DNA from: Bacillota bacterium
GTDB taxonomy: Bacteria > Bacillota > Clostridia > Christensenellales > UMGS416
NCBI GenBank assembly: GCA_023410875.1
Contig: JAEYPH010000088.1
Coordinates: forward strand, 1-43,806
Length of the DNA stretch: 43,806 nucleotides
Direction of reading: 5' to 3'
The translations under genes and the position numbers were made by a program. Below the pieces are notes generated by a model, which ran no database searches, was not told where the DNA came from, and saw only the letters and a list, made by a program, of their open reading frames with translations. How positions within the stretch are numbered: position 1 is the stretch's first letter; every line of letters starts with the position of its first letter. Of the stretch, positions 23,366 to 31,870 are shown piece after piece.

Positions 23366-24121
23366 ATGCACAATCTGACGACGGAATTGAACCGGGCGGT
23401 GTTCTCGCGGGGCTTTGCCGCCGGTGCGGCCGGCACGGCCGCCGTGCTGGGCATAGGGGCGTTCGACAGCTTCCAGCAGTTGTTCAAAAGCTACGGCCAG
23501 CTGGATTACGGCATCCACGCCACGGCGATGCTGGCGGCGCTGACATCGGACACGATGCTCATGGCGCTGCCGGTGCTCGCGGCGCTGCCCAGCACGGCCA
23601 GCTTCGTGGAGGACTTCCGCAGCGGCTACATCAAGCACTGCCTGCCTCGGGAGGGCGCGCGGCGCTACATCGCCTCCAAGGCCGCCGCGGCGGGCCTGGC
23701 CGGCGCTGTGGCCATCCTCATGGGCATCGCCGCAGCCTATGGGCTGTTCCTGCTGGTGTTTCTGCCGGCGGAAATGCCCGCGCCGCCGCAAATGCAATCG
23801 CTGCTGCCGGAGCTCCTTGGCAAGGCGTGCCTGTTCGCGCTGTGCGGCGCGCTGTGGTCGCTGGTGGGGCTGGCGTGCTCCACAGCCACGTTAAGCACCC
23901 ACATGGCCTACGCTTCGCCGTTCATACTGTGCTATGTGCTGGTGATCCTGTCGGTGCGGTATTTCCCCGGGGTCGCCATACTGAACCCCGAGGAGTGGCT
24001 CAAGCCCCAGCATGTGTGGCCGGGCGGCAATTGGGGCGCGGCGCTGCTGATTGGCGAGCTTGCGGCCCTGGCGGCGCTGCTGTTCCACATCGCTGCGGCG
24101 CGGAGGCTGGCCCATGAATAG
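23366..24121 (+). CDS. ABC-2 type permease-like membrane protein A
   Basis: A 251-residue integral membrane protein with about six hydrophobic helices (roughly 18-36, 55-73, 108-132, 146-170, 180-200, 225-245). It has the conserved-looking EDFRSGYIKHCLPREGARRY after the second helix, typical of the coupling region of ABC-2 permeases. The ATG at 23366 is 4 bp after the lipoprotein stop; the frame upstream of it lies within that gene. The stop overlaps the second permease by 8 bp. Together with 24114 and 25004 it forms a three-gene exporter whose substrate is unknown. Confidence 0.75.
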   Translation: MHNLTTELNRAVFSRGFAAGAAGTAAVLGIGAFDSFQQLFKSYGQLDYGIHATAMLAALTSDTMLMALPVLAALPSTASFVEDFRSGYIKHCLPREGARRYIASKAAAAGLAGAVAILMGIAAAYGLFLLVFLPAEMPAPPQMQSLLPELLGKACLFALCGALWSLVGLACSTATLSTHMAYASPFILCYVLVILSVRYFPGVAILNPEEWLKPQHVWPGGNWGAALLIGELAALAALLFHIAAARRLAHE

Positions 24122-25004
24122 GCTCAGGCAGGTCTGGCAGATCAACGCCTTCAACTTCCGAACTTGGCGCAAAAACCCCCGGGTGTTCATCACCTTTGCG
24201 CTGGCCTTCGTGCTGTGCTTTCTGCTGGGGGAGCGGGTGGGCGCCTTCAGCAGGGAATTCCGCACCACCGTACAGCTGGTGGAGTCCTTCTGCTGGATCT
24301 ACGGTGACGGGCAATCGGTGCTGCTGAGCTCACTGCTGCTGGTGCTGCTGTTCGGCGACATGCCCTTTTTGGGCCCCGGCTCGGCCTATTGGCTGGTGCG
24401 CATCCGCCGCTCCACGTGGCTTGTTGGCCAGGCGCTGTATGTGGCGCTGGCTGCGGGCATCTATATGCTCTTTCTGCTGGCGGCCACGGTGGCTCTGTCC
24501 ATCACCAACGCCTTTACGGCCAACATGTGGAGCGAAACGGCGGCGATGCTGGGCTATTCGCCGGCGGGGCAATCCACACTGCTGCCGGTGATGGGCAAAA
24601 CGCTGGAGCTTTCCACGCCCTATGCGTGCATGGCGCACATCGCGGTGCTGACGCTGCTCTACACGCTGGTGTCGGCGCTGGTAATGCTGGCGCTGAACCT
24701 GATGAAGGGCCCGGCCTGGGGCGTCGGCGGTCTGTGCGCTCTGAATCTCTTTGGTTTTCTGCTGCAACCCAAGACCATAGAGGCGCTGCTGGGCTGGCAG
24801 GCCGGCTACCGGGCCAACCTGCTGGCGGCGTGGGTATCGCCGCTGCAGCACGCCACGTATACCATGCACAACTTCGGCTTTGACAATCTGCCCAGGCTGT
24901 GGCAGTCGTGGGTGTTCTTCGCGGCGCTGGCGCTGGTCCTGCTGCTGGTCGCCCGCATCCAGATCCGAAAATACAACTTCAACTTCACCGGAGGACAGGC
25001 CTGA
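24114..25004 (+). CDS. ABC-2 type permease-like membrane protein B
   Basis: A 296-residue membrane protein with about six helices and the cytosolic loop GSAYWLVRIRRSTWLVGQAL, a likely contact for the ATPase. It ends in a short basic tail (ARIQIRKYNFNFTGGQA). The start at 24114 overlaps the previous gene by 8 bp and its TGA overlaps the next ATG (ATGA), so translation of the three genes is coupled. It is not recognisably similar to permease A outside general ABC-2 features, so the transporter is a heterodimer. Confidence 0.75.
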   Translation: MNRLRQVWQINAFNFRTWRKNPRVFITFALAFVLCFLLGERVGAFSREFRTTVQLVESFCWIYGDGQSVLLSSLLLVLLFGDMPFLGPGSAYWLVRIRRSTWLVGQALYVALAAGIYMLFLLAATVALSITNAFTANMWSETAAMLGYSPAGQSTLLPVMGKTLELSTPYACMAHIAVLTLLYTLVSALVMLALNLMKGPAWGVGGLCALNLFGFLLQPKTIEALLGWQAGYRANLLAAWVSPLQHATYTMHNFGFDNLPRLWQSWVFFAALALVLLLVARIQIRKYNFNFTGGQA

Positions 25005-25651
25005 TGGCGGACATCGCAGTGAGCGTGCAGCACGTGTTCAAGGAATTTCGGGGCGACCAGGTGCTGAGCGACGTACACAGGGACTTTGAATCGGCAAAAA
25101 TCCACGGCATCATCGGCAACAACGGCAGCGGCAAAACCGTGCTCTTCAAGTGCATTTGCGGCTTCATGCCCGTGACCAGGGGCAAAATCCTCGTGGACTA
25201 TGAGCAGGTGGGCCGCGACATGGACTTCCCCGACGACATCGGCATCATCATCGAGACGCCGGGCTTCCTGCCCCAATACAGCGCCATGCGCAACCTGGAG
25301 CTGCTGGCCGGCCTGCGCCGCCGGGCGGACGCCGCAAAGGTCGCCCGGACCATCCGCCGCGTGGGGCTGGACCCGGAAAGCCGCAAGCCCGTGAGCAAAT
25401 ATTCGCTGGGCATGCGCCAGCGCCTGGGCATCGCCCAGGCCATCATGGAGGAGCCGCGGCTGCTGATCCTGGACGAACCGATGAACGGCTTGGACAAGCA
25501 CGGCGTGGCCGAGATCCGGGCGCTTCTCAAGGAGCTGCGCGCCGAGGGCAGGACCATCGTGCTGGCCAGCCACAACGCCGGTGACATCGACGAGCTGTGC
25601 GACACCGTGTGCGAGATGGACGCGGGCGTGCTGCGCGTCGTGAGGGAATAG
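25004..25651 (+). CDS. ABC transporter ATP-binding protein of the ABC-2 exporter
   Basis: A 215-residue ATPase. Walker A is GNNGSGKT, the Q-loop region is IIETPGFLPQYSAM, the signature is YSLGMRQRLGIAQAI, Walker B is LLILDEPMNGLD and the H-loop is ASHN. The signature YSLGM rather than LSGGQ is common in ABC-2 exporters of antibiotic or bacteriocin-resistance type. Start by ATGA overlap with permease B. The usual C-terminal extension is absent, so it is a minimal nucleotide-binding domain. Confidence 0.92.
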   Translation: MADIAVSVQHVFKEFRGDQVLSDVHRDFESAKIHGIIGNNGSGKTVLFKCICGFMPVTRGKILVDYEQVGRDMDFPDDIGIIIETPGFLPQYSAMRNLELLAGLRRRADAAKVARTIRRVGLDPESRKPVSKYSLGMRQRLGIAQAIMEEPRLLILDEPMNGLDKHGVAEIRALLKELRAEGRTIVLASHNAGDIDELCDTVCEMDAGVLRVVRE

Positions 25652-25654
25652 CCC

Positions 25655-26377
25655 ATGGAGCCGATCATCACCGCAAGAAACCTGACCAAGATCTACAAGA
25701 CCGAAAAATCCCGGCTGCGGGCGCTGGACGACGTGAGCCTCATGATACACCCCGGCGAGTTTTGCGCCATCGTGGGCACATCGGGCAGCGGCAAATCCAC
25801 GCTCTTAAGCCTGCTGGCCGGGCTGGAACGCCCCACCGCCGGCAAGGTGTTCATGAAGGGCAAGCCCATCCACCGCATGAATGAAAAACAGTTGGTGGAT
25901 TTCCGCCTGCAGAACGTGGGGTTCATCTTCCAGGCCTACAACCTGATGCCCACGATGACGGCGCTGGAGAACGCGGCCTTCGCGCTGACATGCCGGGGTG
26001 TGGCAAAGGCCCAGCGCGACCAAAAGGCGCGGGAGCTGCTGGAGGCCATGGGCCTGGGCGCGCACCTGAACCACCGGCCCCACGAGCTCTCCGGCGGGCA
26101 GCAGCAGCGGGTCAGCATCGCCCGGGCCATCGCGACCGGGCCGGACATCGTGTTTGCCGACGAGCCCACCGGCAACCTGGACAGCAGGACCTCCGCCGAA
26201 ATCATGGATCTGCTGCGCGGGCAGGTTTGCGCCTGGGGCATGACGCTGCTGCTGGTGACCCACGACGGGGAAAAGGCGGCTCAGGCGGACCGGGTCATCC
26301 GGATATCCGACGGGCGAATCGCGCAAACCGACACCCCACTGCCCCCGCCCCGTGATCCACATAATCAGAGCATTTAG
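25655..26377 (+). CDS. MacB/LolD-type ABC ATP-binding protein
   Basis: A 240-residue ATPase of the MacB/LolD/FtsE group. Walker A is GTSGSGKST, the Q-loop is VGFIFQAYNLMPTMTALEN, the signature is LSGGQQQRVSIARA, Walker B is DIVFADEPTGNLDS and the H-loop is VTHD. It serves the MacB-type permease two genes downstream. The stop of the previous ATPase is only 3 bp upstream, so both ABC systems are made from one transcript. In Gram-positives such systems often sense or remove cell-wall-active peptides. Confidence 0.93.
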   Translation: MEPIITARNLTKIYKTEKSRLRALDDVSLMIHPGEFCAIVGTSGSGKSTLLSLLAGLERPTAGKVFMKGKPIHRMNEKQLVDFRLQNVGFIFQAYNLMPTMTALENAAFALTCRGVAKAQRDQKARELLEAMGLGAHLNHRPHELSGGQQQRVSIARAIATGPDIVFADEPTGNLDSRTSAEIMDLLRGQVCAWGMTLLLVTHDGEKAAQADRVIRISDGRIAQTDTPLPPPRDPHNQSI

Positions 26378-26386
26378 GAGGCACCC

Positions 26387-27865
26387 ATGGCCAACACCAT
26401 AACGAAGATCAGCACCCTGCTGATGGCGGCATTGCTGATGCTTAGCTTCTTCCCCGTGGCGGCAGCCGCTGAGAGCGCCGCGGGCGCGCAGGCGCTGATC
26501 ATCGACACGCGCAACCGTTACGAGGACATGGATAAAACCTGGGATCAGGGCTATGTGCCCAAGGTGAGCACCAGCGCCGCCCAGGTCGTGCTGCCATTGG
26601 TCCTCAACCCGCAATCCGGCGTGACGGCGATTGCCCAGGACACGCTGACCGTCCGGCCCGATTACGGTGACCCGGCCGGCTCGCCGTTCGTGTTCCAGAA
26701 CACCGAAAAAAGGGTGCGGCTTGCGGACCACGCCATCAATGGCGCCGGCGGAACCAAGCAGGCGTGGCTGCTGTCCTTCCGCCTTCCGCTGGAGAAGCAC
26801 CGGGTCAACGGCCGCTATCCGGTGACCCTCCATGTGAGCTACACGCTGCCGGACGGAGTTGCCGCCACGCAGGATTTCACCGTGTATGTGACGATCCGCA
26901 ACGGCATAGACCCCAATGCGACCCCCAAGCCCGCGCCGACGCCCAAGCCCACAGCCCCTCCCCCGCCCCAGCCCCGGCTCATCGTGAGCCGCTGCGCCGT
27001 GACGCCGGAGATCGTGCAAGCCGGGCAGGAGTTCCAGCTGGACTTCGACATCCGGAACACCAGCCAGAGCGTGGACGTGCGCAACATCAAGATCACGCTC
27101 AAGGGCGAGGGCGACGACCTGACCCCTGTTTCCGCCAGCAACACGCTGGTAGTGGCCAGCCTGGACAAGACAGAGACCGAACCCTGCAGCTTCAAGATGA
27201 AGGTGCGGCTGGACGCCGAGCCCAAGCCGCAGAAGGTCACGATCGCCATCGACTATGAGGACGGCAACGGCACGGCCTATTCGGCGGCCGACGAGGTGCT
27301 CGTGCAGGTGACCCAACCCATGCGCGTGGAGTTCGACACGCCCAGCATCCCGGCCAATGCGACCGCCGGCGACACGGTGCCCGTGAGCCTGAACGTCTTC
27401 AACATGGGCCGCAGCTCCGTGCAAAACGTGCTGTGCAAGGTTTCGGCTCCCGGTCTGCTCCCCGAGGGCAGCGCATTTCTGGGCAACATGGAACCCGGCG
27501 CGGGCAAGCGGGCGGAATTCTTCGTCTACGTCGGCACGCGGGACATGTCGCTGTCAGAGGACGGCAAAATCGTGACCGACAGCAACGCCCAAGAGCTGTA
27601 TGGAGCCACCGAGGGGTTCATCGACGTGTCCTGGGAGGACGAATTCGGCAACAAGTACAACGAACAGGTGAAGCTGGGCACGCAGATACAGGAGCCCGTC
27701 GCGCCGGCCACGGCACCCCCGGCAGCAGAAGAAAACCCCCAGGCCGGGCAATGGTGGGTCTCCGTGGCCGTCGGGGCCGCGGCCATAGCGGCCATCCTCG
27801 CGGTGATGGCAGCGCTGCGGCGCAAGCGGCGCAGGGAGGTGGCCGGTGGCGATGAAGCCGACTGA
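26387..27865 (+). CDS. Surface-anchored CARDB-like protein between the MacB-type ATPase and permease
   Basis: A 492-residue exported protein with a signal peptide at 1-28 (ending AAAAES). A beta-rich region follows to about 175, then a Pro/Thr linker (TPKPAPTPKPTAPPPPQP). Two immunoglobulin-like repeats then resemble CARDB/NEW3 domains (from EFQLDFDIRNTSQSVDVRNI, and from VPVSLNVFNMGRSSVQNVLC). A C-terminal transmembrane helix (about 457-478) is followed by a basic RRKRRR cytosolic tail. Classical MacB systems have an HlyD-type MacA adaptor at this place; none is visible, so this protein may replace it. AGGAGG precedes the ATG. The end overlaps the permease start by 14 bp. Confidence 0.78.
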   Translation: MANTITKISTLLMAALLMLSFFPVAAAAESAAGAQALIIDTRNRYEDMDKTWDQGYVPKVSTSAAQVVLPLVLNPQSGVTAIAQDTLTVRPDYGDPAGSPFVFQNTEKRVRLADHAINGAGGTKQAWLLSFRLPLEKHRVNGRYPVTLHVSYTLPDGVAATQDFTVYVTIRNGIDPNATPKPAPTPKPTAPPPPQPRLIVSRCAVTPEIVQAGQEFQLDFDIRNTSQSVDVRNIKITLKGEGDDLTPVSASNTLVVASLDKTETEPCSFKMKVRLDAEPKPQKVTIAIDYEDGNGTAYSAADEVLVQVTQPMRVEFDTPSIPANATAGDTVPVSLNVFNMGRSSVQNVLCKVSAPGLLPEGSAFLGNMEPGAGKRAEFFVYVGTRDMSLSEDGKIVTDSNAQELYGATEGFIDVSWEDEFGNKYNEQVKLGTQIQEPVAPATAPPAAEENPQAGQWWVSVAVGAAAIAAILAVMAALRRKRRREVAGGDEAD

Positions 27866-29162
27866 CATGCTCCGGCTGGCTGCCGTGAGCCTGCAACGCC
27901 GCAAGATGCGCACAGCGCTCACGGTGCTGGGCGTCGTCATCGGCACGGCGTGCATCGTCGTGATGGTGGCGCTGGGCATCGGCAGCATGCAGCAGTTCAA
28001 CAAAACCGTGGCCGGCAGCGCCACGCTGACCGAGATTCGGGTGGACTCCGGGGGCCGGGGCGGCGCCGCCAAGAAGATCGACGACGGGACCATCGCAGCA
28101 CTGCGGCAATTGCCCGGCGCCAAATCCGTAAGCCCGGTCATCGAGATACCGGCGTCCATACAGGTTGGCAAGTATGCAGCGCCCTACGCGACGCTGACGG
28201 CCATAGACCCCGCTGCCGTTCCGGCCCTGCGGTTGGAACAGGGCGCGATGTTCACAGGCTCCGAGGGCACGCCGCAGATCGTGCTGGGGTACAACGCCCG
28301 CATGTTTTTCGTGGACCCCGCCGATGAAAGCGGCGGCAAGGGCAAGCCGGTGGGGGACGGCCAGGGCGAAGACGGGCCGACCGGTCCGGACCTCGATTGG
28401 CTGCAGCAGCAGGCCCGCATCTCCTTGGGCGCATGGGGTGAACCGGCGCAAGGCCAGGCGGCCAAAACCTATCGCGGAGGTTTCTGCGGTCTGCTCAAAA
28501 AGGACCAGAGCGAAAGAAGCTATGGCACATACATCAGCCTGAACATGGCCAAGACGATGATCAAGGAGAACCTGGCAACGGCGGCCGGCATGGGCCTGAG
28601 CATGAACGCCTATACGTCGGCGCTGGTGTACGCCGACGATCTGGACAGCGTGATGCCGCTGCTGGAGCACATCCAGGACATGGGCTATGAAGCCTACAGC
28701 CCCACAGAATTTGTGCAGAGCGCCCGCGCCGAGCAGGCCCGCCAGCAGGGGCAGCTTTCCATGATGGCGGTGATCTCGCTGCTGGTTTCGGCCATCGGCA
28801 TCGCCAACACGATGCTGGCCGGCATCCTGGAGCGCCGCCGGGAGATCGGCGTGATGAAGGTAATTGGCCTTTCCATCGCGCGCATCCGGCTGGTTTTTCT
28901 GACCGAGGCCGCGATGATCGGCATGGTCGGCGGGCTCATGGGCCTGGTTGTGAGCTGGGTCATCAGCCTCTTCGTGAACGCCGGCACCGGCGAGGCCACC
29001 GTGCTGGGCATGCAGTTCCAGTCCGGCGTGAAACTGATCATCCCCTGGTGGCTGGCCGCCGGCGCAGTGGGCATCTCCATGGCGGTGGGTATGGCCTCGG
29101 GTATCTATCCGGCCGTAAAAGCAACGCGGATGAGTCCGCTTGAAGCAATTCGGGGGGCGTGA
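27852..29162 (+). CDS. MacB/FtsX-type ABC transporter permease
   Basis: A 436-residue permease with the MacB layout. One N-terminal helix (MRTALTVLGVVIGTACIVVM) is followed by a large extracellular domain of about 230 residues and three C-terminal helices. The FtsX-type loop ILERRREIGVMKVIGLSIAR couples to the ATPase, and it ends in the standard KATRMSPLEAIRGA. MacB-type transporters use mechanotransmission across the membrane instead of classical transport. ATG 27852 is chosen with GGAGGT 11 bp upstream; a GTG at 27846, 5 bp from the same site, is equally possible and adds two residues. Last gene of the operon. Confidence 0.9.
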   Translation: MKPTDMLRLAAVSLQRRKMRTALTVLGVVIGTACIVVMVALGIGSMQQFNKTVAGSATLTEIRVDSGGRGGAAKKIDDGTIAALRQLPGAKSVSPVIEIPASIQVGKYAAPYATLTAIDPAAVPALRLEQGAMFTGSEGTPQIVLGYNARMFFVDPADESGGKGKPVGDGQGEDGPTGPDLDWLQQQARISLGAWGEPAQGQAAKTYRGGFCGLLKKDQSERSYGTYISLNMAKTMIKENLATAAGMGLSMNAYTSALVYADDLDSVMPLLEHIQDMGYEAYSPTEFVQSARAEQARQQGQLSMMAVISLLVSAIGIANTMLAGILERRREIGVMKVIGLSIARIRLVFLTEAAMIGMVGGLMGLVVSWVISLFVNAGTGEATVLGMQFQSGVKLIIPWWLAAGAVGISMAVGMASGIYPAVKATRMSPLEAIRGA

Positions 29163-29258
29163 CGCCTTCGCTTGCGGCACCGGTGCTGTTTCTATACGAG
29201 CTGCTGCCTCCGAAAGCCCTCACTCCAAAACCATTGTCAGGGGGGAAATAATGATCAA

Positions 29259-29457
29259 ACTTCCACATCATTCCAATACGGCAGGAGTACGACGGGGGAA
29301 CACACGGGCGGCAAGGGCAAGCCCTTGCCCTACACTGGCTTGTGCAGAAACCGCCACCTCGTGTTCATCACAGTTTTAAAAATGGGTGCCGAAGGTTTCC
29401 AAAGGGCGATCGGAAAGCCCTTTGGTCGCGCCCGCAGGCGCGAAATCACTTCCACAT
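29259..29457. repeat. Palindrome-rich intergenic element bounded by a 10-bp direct repeat
   Basis: The gap 29163-29471 has no convincing gene. ACTTCCACAT occurs at 29259-29268 and 29448-29457, and the bases between hold three inverted repeats. They are AGGGCAAG/CTTGCCCT (around 29310-29330), CCAAAGGGC/GCCCTTTGG (29399-29407 with 29417-29425) and TCGCGCC/GGCGCGA (29426-29432 with 29437-29443). It could be a small insertion with target duplication, or convergent 3' ends with weak terminators. No T-run follows the stems. Confidence 0.4.
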
Positions 29458-29471
29458 GAATTTTTGGAAAA

Positions 29472-30260
29472 CTACTTCACCCTATCCAACGCCTTCAAAA
29501 TCCCATGCATAATGGCCTGGGGCCTGGGTGGGCAGCCGGGCACATAGGCGTCTACGGGCAGGATGCCGTCGATGCCGGCTCGGGTCGCGTAGCAATCGCG
29601 GAACATCCCCCCGCTGCACGCGCAGGCCCCCACGGCCACGACGAGCTTGGGGTCCGGCGTGGCGTTGTAAGTCTTGATCAGCGCCAGCTCCATGTTGCGG
29701 GCTGCCGATCCGGTCACCAGCAGCATGTCCGCGTGCCGGGGCGAGGCAACAAAGTGGATGCCCAGGCGCTCGATGTCGTTCAGCGGGTTGTTCAGCGCGT
29801 TGATCTCGTAGTCGCAGCCGTTGCAGCTTCCGGCATCCACCTCTCGGATATTGAGGCTGCGGCCGAACACCTTGCGAATCTTCTCCTTAAGCTTCTCCTC
29901 AGTGAGCGCATAGGGCTCCTCGGTGATCGTGCCGCCATCGCTGGGCGCTTGGGACACCCGCAGCGCCGCCCGGTCGGTCTGGGCCAGCTCGAAGCGGTGG
30001 GACATGCTGGCCGCACCCGCGGGGCACACGTCCTCGCAGCGGGCGCAGAACACGCACTGGTCCAGGTTGACGCCGTAATTGCCCTGGCCGTCCTGCTGGA
30101 TGGCCCCGGAGGGGCACTGCAGCGCGCACTGGCCGCACCGTATGCACTTGGCCACGTCGATCTCCGGTGCGCCGATGAACCGGCTGCTGTCCATGGGCTT
30201 GTTCGGATAGGCCAGCGTGAGCCGGGGGTATTGTATGATCTTCTTCAGCGTTTTGAACAT
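29472..30260 (-). CDS. Fused ferredoxin plus NuoB/HyfI-type small subunit of a hydrogenase-related complex
   Basis: A 262-residue protein joining two subunits that are normally separate. Residues about 30-90 are a HyfH/NuoI-like 2x[4Fe-4S] ferredoxin (Cys39, 42, 45, 49 and 69, 72, 75, 79). Residues from about 140 are the NuoB/HyfI small subunit, with GSCNGCDYEINALNN (Cys146, 149), GACACSGGMF and VPGCPPRPQAIMHGILKAL, which would hold the proximal cluster next to the large subunit. The start at 30260 has GGAG 7 bp upstream; the ATG at 30272 has none. Last gene of the operon; it would carry electrons from a soluble donor to the large subunit at 30287. Confidence 0.88.
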   Translation of the reverse strand: MFKTLKKIIQYPRLTLAYPNKPMDSSRFIGAPEIDVAKCIRCGQCALQCPSGAIQQDGQGNYGVNLDQCVFCARCEDVCPAGAASMSHRFELAQTDRAALRVSQAPSDGGTITEEPYALTEEKLKEKIRKVFGRSLNIREVDAGSCNGCDYEINALNNPLNDIERLGIHFVASPRHADMLLVTGSAARNMELALIKTYNATPDPKLVVAVGACACSGGMFRDCYATRAGIDGILPVDAYVPGCPPRPQAIMHGILKALDRVK

Positions 30261-30286
30261 GCTGCGCTCCATTTATTCAACGTTTA

Positions 30287-31870
30287 CTAGAGATCGTTGC
30301 CCGCGTAGGACAGGTTGAAGCTCTTGTTGATCAGCGGGAAATCCGGCACGATGTTGCCGCGCACGGCGTGGCACAGCGCCGGCCAGTTGCAGAAGGACGG
30401 CGTGCGCACCTTGTAGCGGTAGACTGTGTTGTTCTCGCCGGCCATGAGCCAGTGGATGTTCTCACCCCTGGGCGCCTCGGTCATGCCAAAGGCGAACCGA
30501 TAGGGCTCGATGTCCGGCAACCGCTCGGCCACCGGCCCTTCGGGCATCGTCTCCAGCGCCTGGTTCATCAGCGCGATGGACTCCAGGCATTCCTCTATCT
30601 TCACATTCATGCGGCAGTTCACGTCGCCGTTGTTGTGCTGTGGCACGCTGAAGCTCAGCTTCCCATAAGCGGCGTAGGGGAAATCCTTGCGCACGTCGGC
30701 GCGCACGCCGGAAGCCCGGCCGCCGGGGCCCACGGCGTTCAGGTCTGCCGCGATCTCGTGGCGGAGCACGCCGGTGTTCTCCACGCGGTCGATGAACAGG
30801 CTGTTGGCCTTGATGATGTCCGCCGTGTCCTGCAGTTCCTTCTTGATCTTATGGAGCTGGGCGATGACGCTGGCTTCCTTACCCTGAGTGAAATCCTTGC
30901 GCAGGCCGCCGGGGCATGTCACGCTGCGCAGGAAGCGCATGCCGCAAAGTTCGTCGGCGATCAGATAGCACCAGCCGCGCATCATGCGGAACTGGAAGGC
31001 CGCAAAGCCATAGGCGACGTCCAGGCAGATGCCCGCCAGGTCGCCCAGGTGGCTCGTGAGCCGCTCCAGCTCCGCGAACACGACCCGGCCATATTGCGCC
31101 CTCTCCGGCGCATGGATACCCGCCAACGCCTCTGCCGCCTGGCAGTAGGCCAACGCGTTGGTGAAGGTCTCATCGCCGGAGACGCGCTCGGCAAAGTACA
31201 GGCAGCGCTGAAGGCTTTCGCCCTCGCACAGTTTTTCCACACCCCTGTGCACAAAGGACAGCTGCGCCTCCAGATTGATGATGGGCTCGCCGGCCACGCT
31301 GAAGCGGAAATGGCCGGGTTCTATGATGCCGGCATGCACCGGACCCACGGGGATCTCATAGACGCCCTCGCCCTCGACCTTTCGGAACGGGATGTCCTCC
31401 TTGGCCCACGGGGGCCTTTGCGCCTTGTGGAAATCCCTGCGCAGGGGGTGCAGGCCCTGGGGCCAGTTGGCGTGGAATACCAGCCGCTTGGGGTCCGGGT
31501 GACCCGTCGGTTTCAGGCCAAACATGTCCTGTATCTCGCGCTCATACTGCGCCGCCGCGGGCACGATCGGCGTGACCGACGGGAATTCCAGTTTGTCGGG
31601 GCTGATCGGCGTGCGGATCGTCAGCAACTGCCCGGCATTTCGGTCGGCAAACACATAGTGCAGGAAGAAGCTGCCAACGAGCTCCCGCTCGTCACAGCCG
31701 AAGAGGTCTACCAGTGGCAGATCGAAGTAGGAGTTCACATAGCCGCAGATGTCGACGATCCGCGTGGGGTCCGCGTCCACATACACCTCGTTTCCGTTGG
31801 CTTCCACACGGTTATAAAGATCGTTCGGAAAGGCCTCCAGCAGCCGTTTCCCCCAATCCGCCTTGCTCAT
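30287..31870 (-). CDS. NuoCD/HyfG-like large subunit lacking the NiFe ligands (Ehr type)
   Basis: A 527-residue fusion. Residues 1-150 are the NuoC-like 30-kDa domain (QYEREIQDMFGLKPTGHPD, then HPLRRDF). The rest is the NuoD/HycE-like large subunit (FVHRGVEKL, APERAQYGRVVFAELERLTS, GDVNCRMNVKIEECLESI). In true [NiFe] hydrogenases the metal is held by RxCGxC and DPCxxC. Here these read RVSGDET (229-235) and SFNLSYAGNDL (517-527), so all four cysteines are missing. It therefore cannot be a hydrogenase and resembles complex I or the Ehr complexes. The four-base ATGA overlap with the 31867 gene shows coupled translation. Confidence 0.9.
   Translation of the reverse strand: MSKADWGKRLLEAFPNDLYNRVEANGNEVYVDADPTRIVDICGYVNSYFDLPLVDLFGCDERELVGSFFLHYVFADRNAGQLLTIRTPISPDKLEFPSVTPIVPAAAQYEREIQDMFGLKPTGHPDPKRLVFHANWPQGLHPLRRDFHKAQRPPWAKEDIPFRKVEGEGVYEIPVGPVHAGIIEPGHFRFSVAGEPIINLEAQLSFVHRGVEKLCEGESLQRCLYFAERVSGDETFTNALAYCQAAEALAGIHAPERAQYGRVVFAELERLTSHLGDLAGICLDVAYGFAAFQFRMMRGWCYLIADELCGMRFLRSVTCPGGLRKDFTQGKEASVIAQLHKIKKELQDTADIIKANSLFIDRVENTGVLRHEIAADLNAVGPGGRASGVRADVRKDFPYAAYGKLSFSVPQHNNGDVNCRMNVKIEECLESIALMNQALETMPEGPVAERLPDIEPYRFAFGMTEAPRGENIHWLMAGENNTVYRYKVRTPSFCNWPALCHAVRGNIVPDFPLINKSFNLSYAGNDL

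Noticed and set aside
21751..23487. 578-codon minus-strand frame opposite the large lipoprotein
   Set aside because: Composition bias from third-position GC on the opposite strand; the plus strand has a signal peptide, lipobox and ribosome site.
26839..27249. Possible CRISPR or tandem-repeat array from the Pro/Thr codons near 26920-26980
   Set aside because: It is a short coding linker (PKPAPTPKPTAPPPP), not a spaced repeat array.
27618..29180. 520-codon minus-strand frame opposite the MacB-type permease
   Set aside because: Shadow frame; the plus strand shows clear MacB motifs.
29251..29379. 42-codon frame with a strong AGGGGGG ribosome site
   Set aside because: The product has no sensible composition and crosses the palindromic element; more likely chance in a repeated region.
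30287..31870. Annotation as an active [NiFe] hydrogenase or formate hydrogenlyase
   Set aside because: All four nickel-binding cysteines are absent, and no hydrogenase maturation (hyp) or formate dehydrogenase gene lies in the window.
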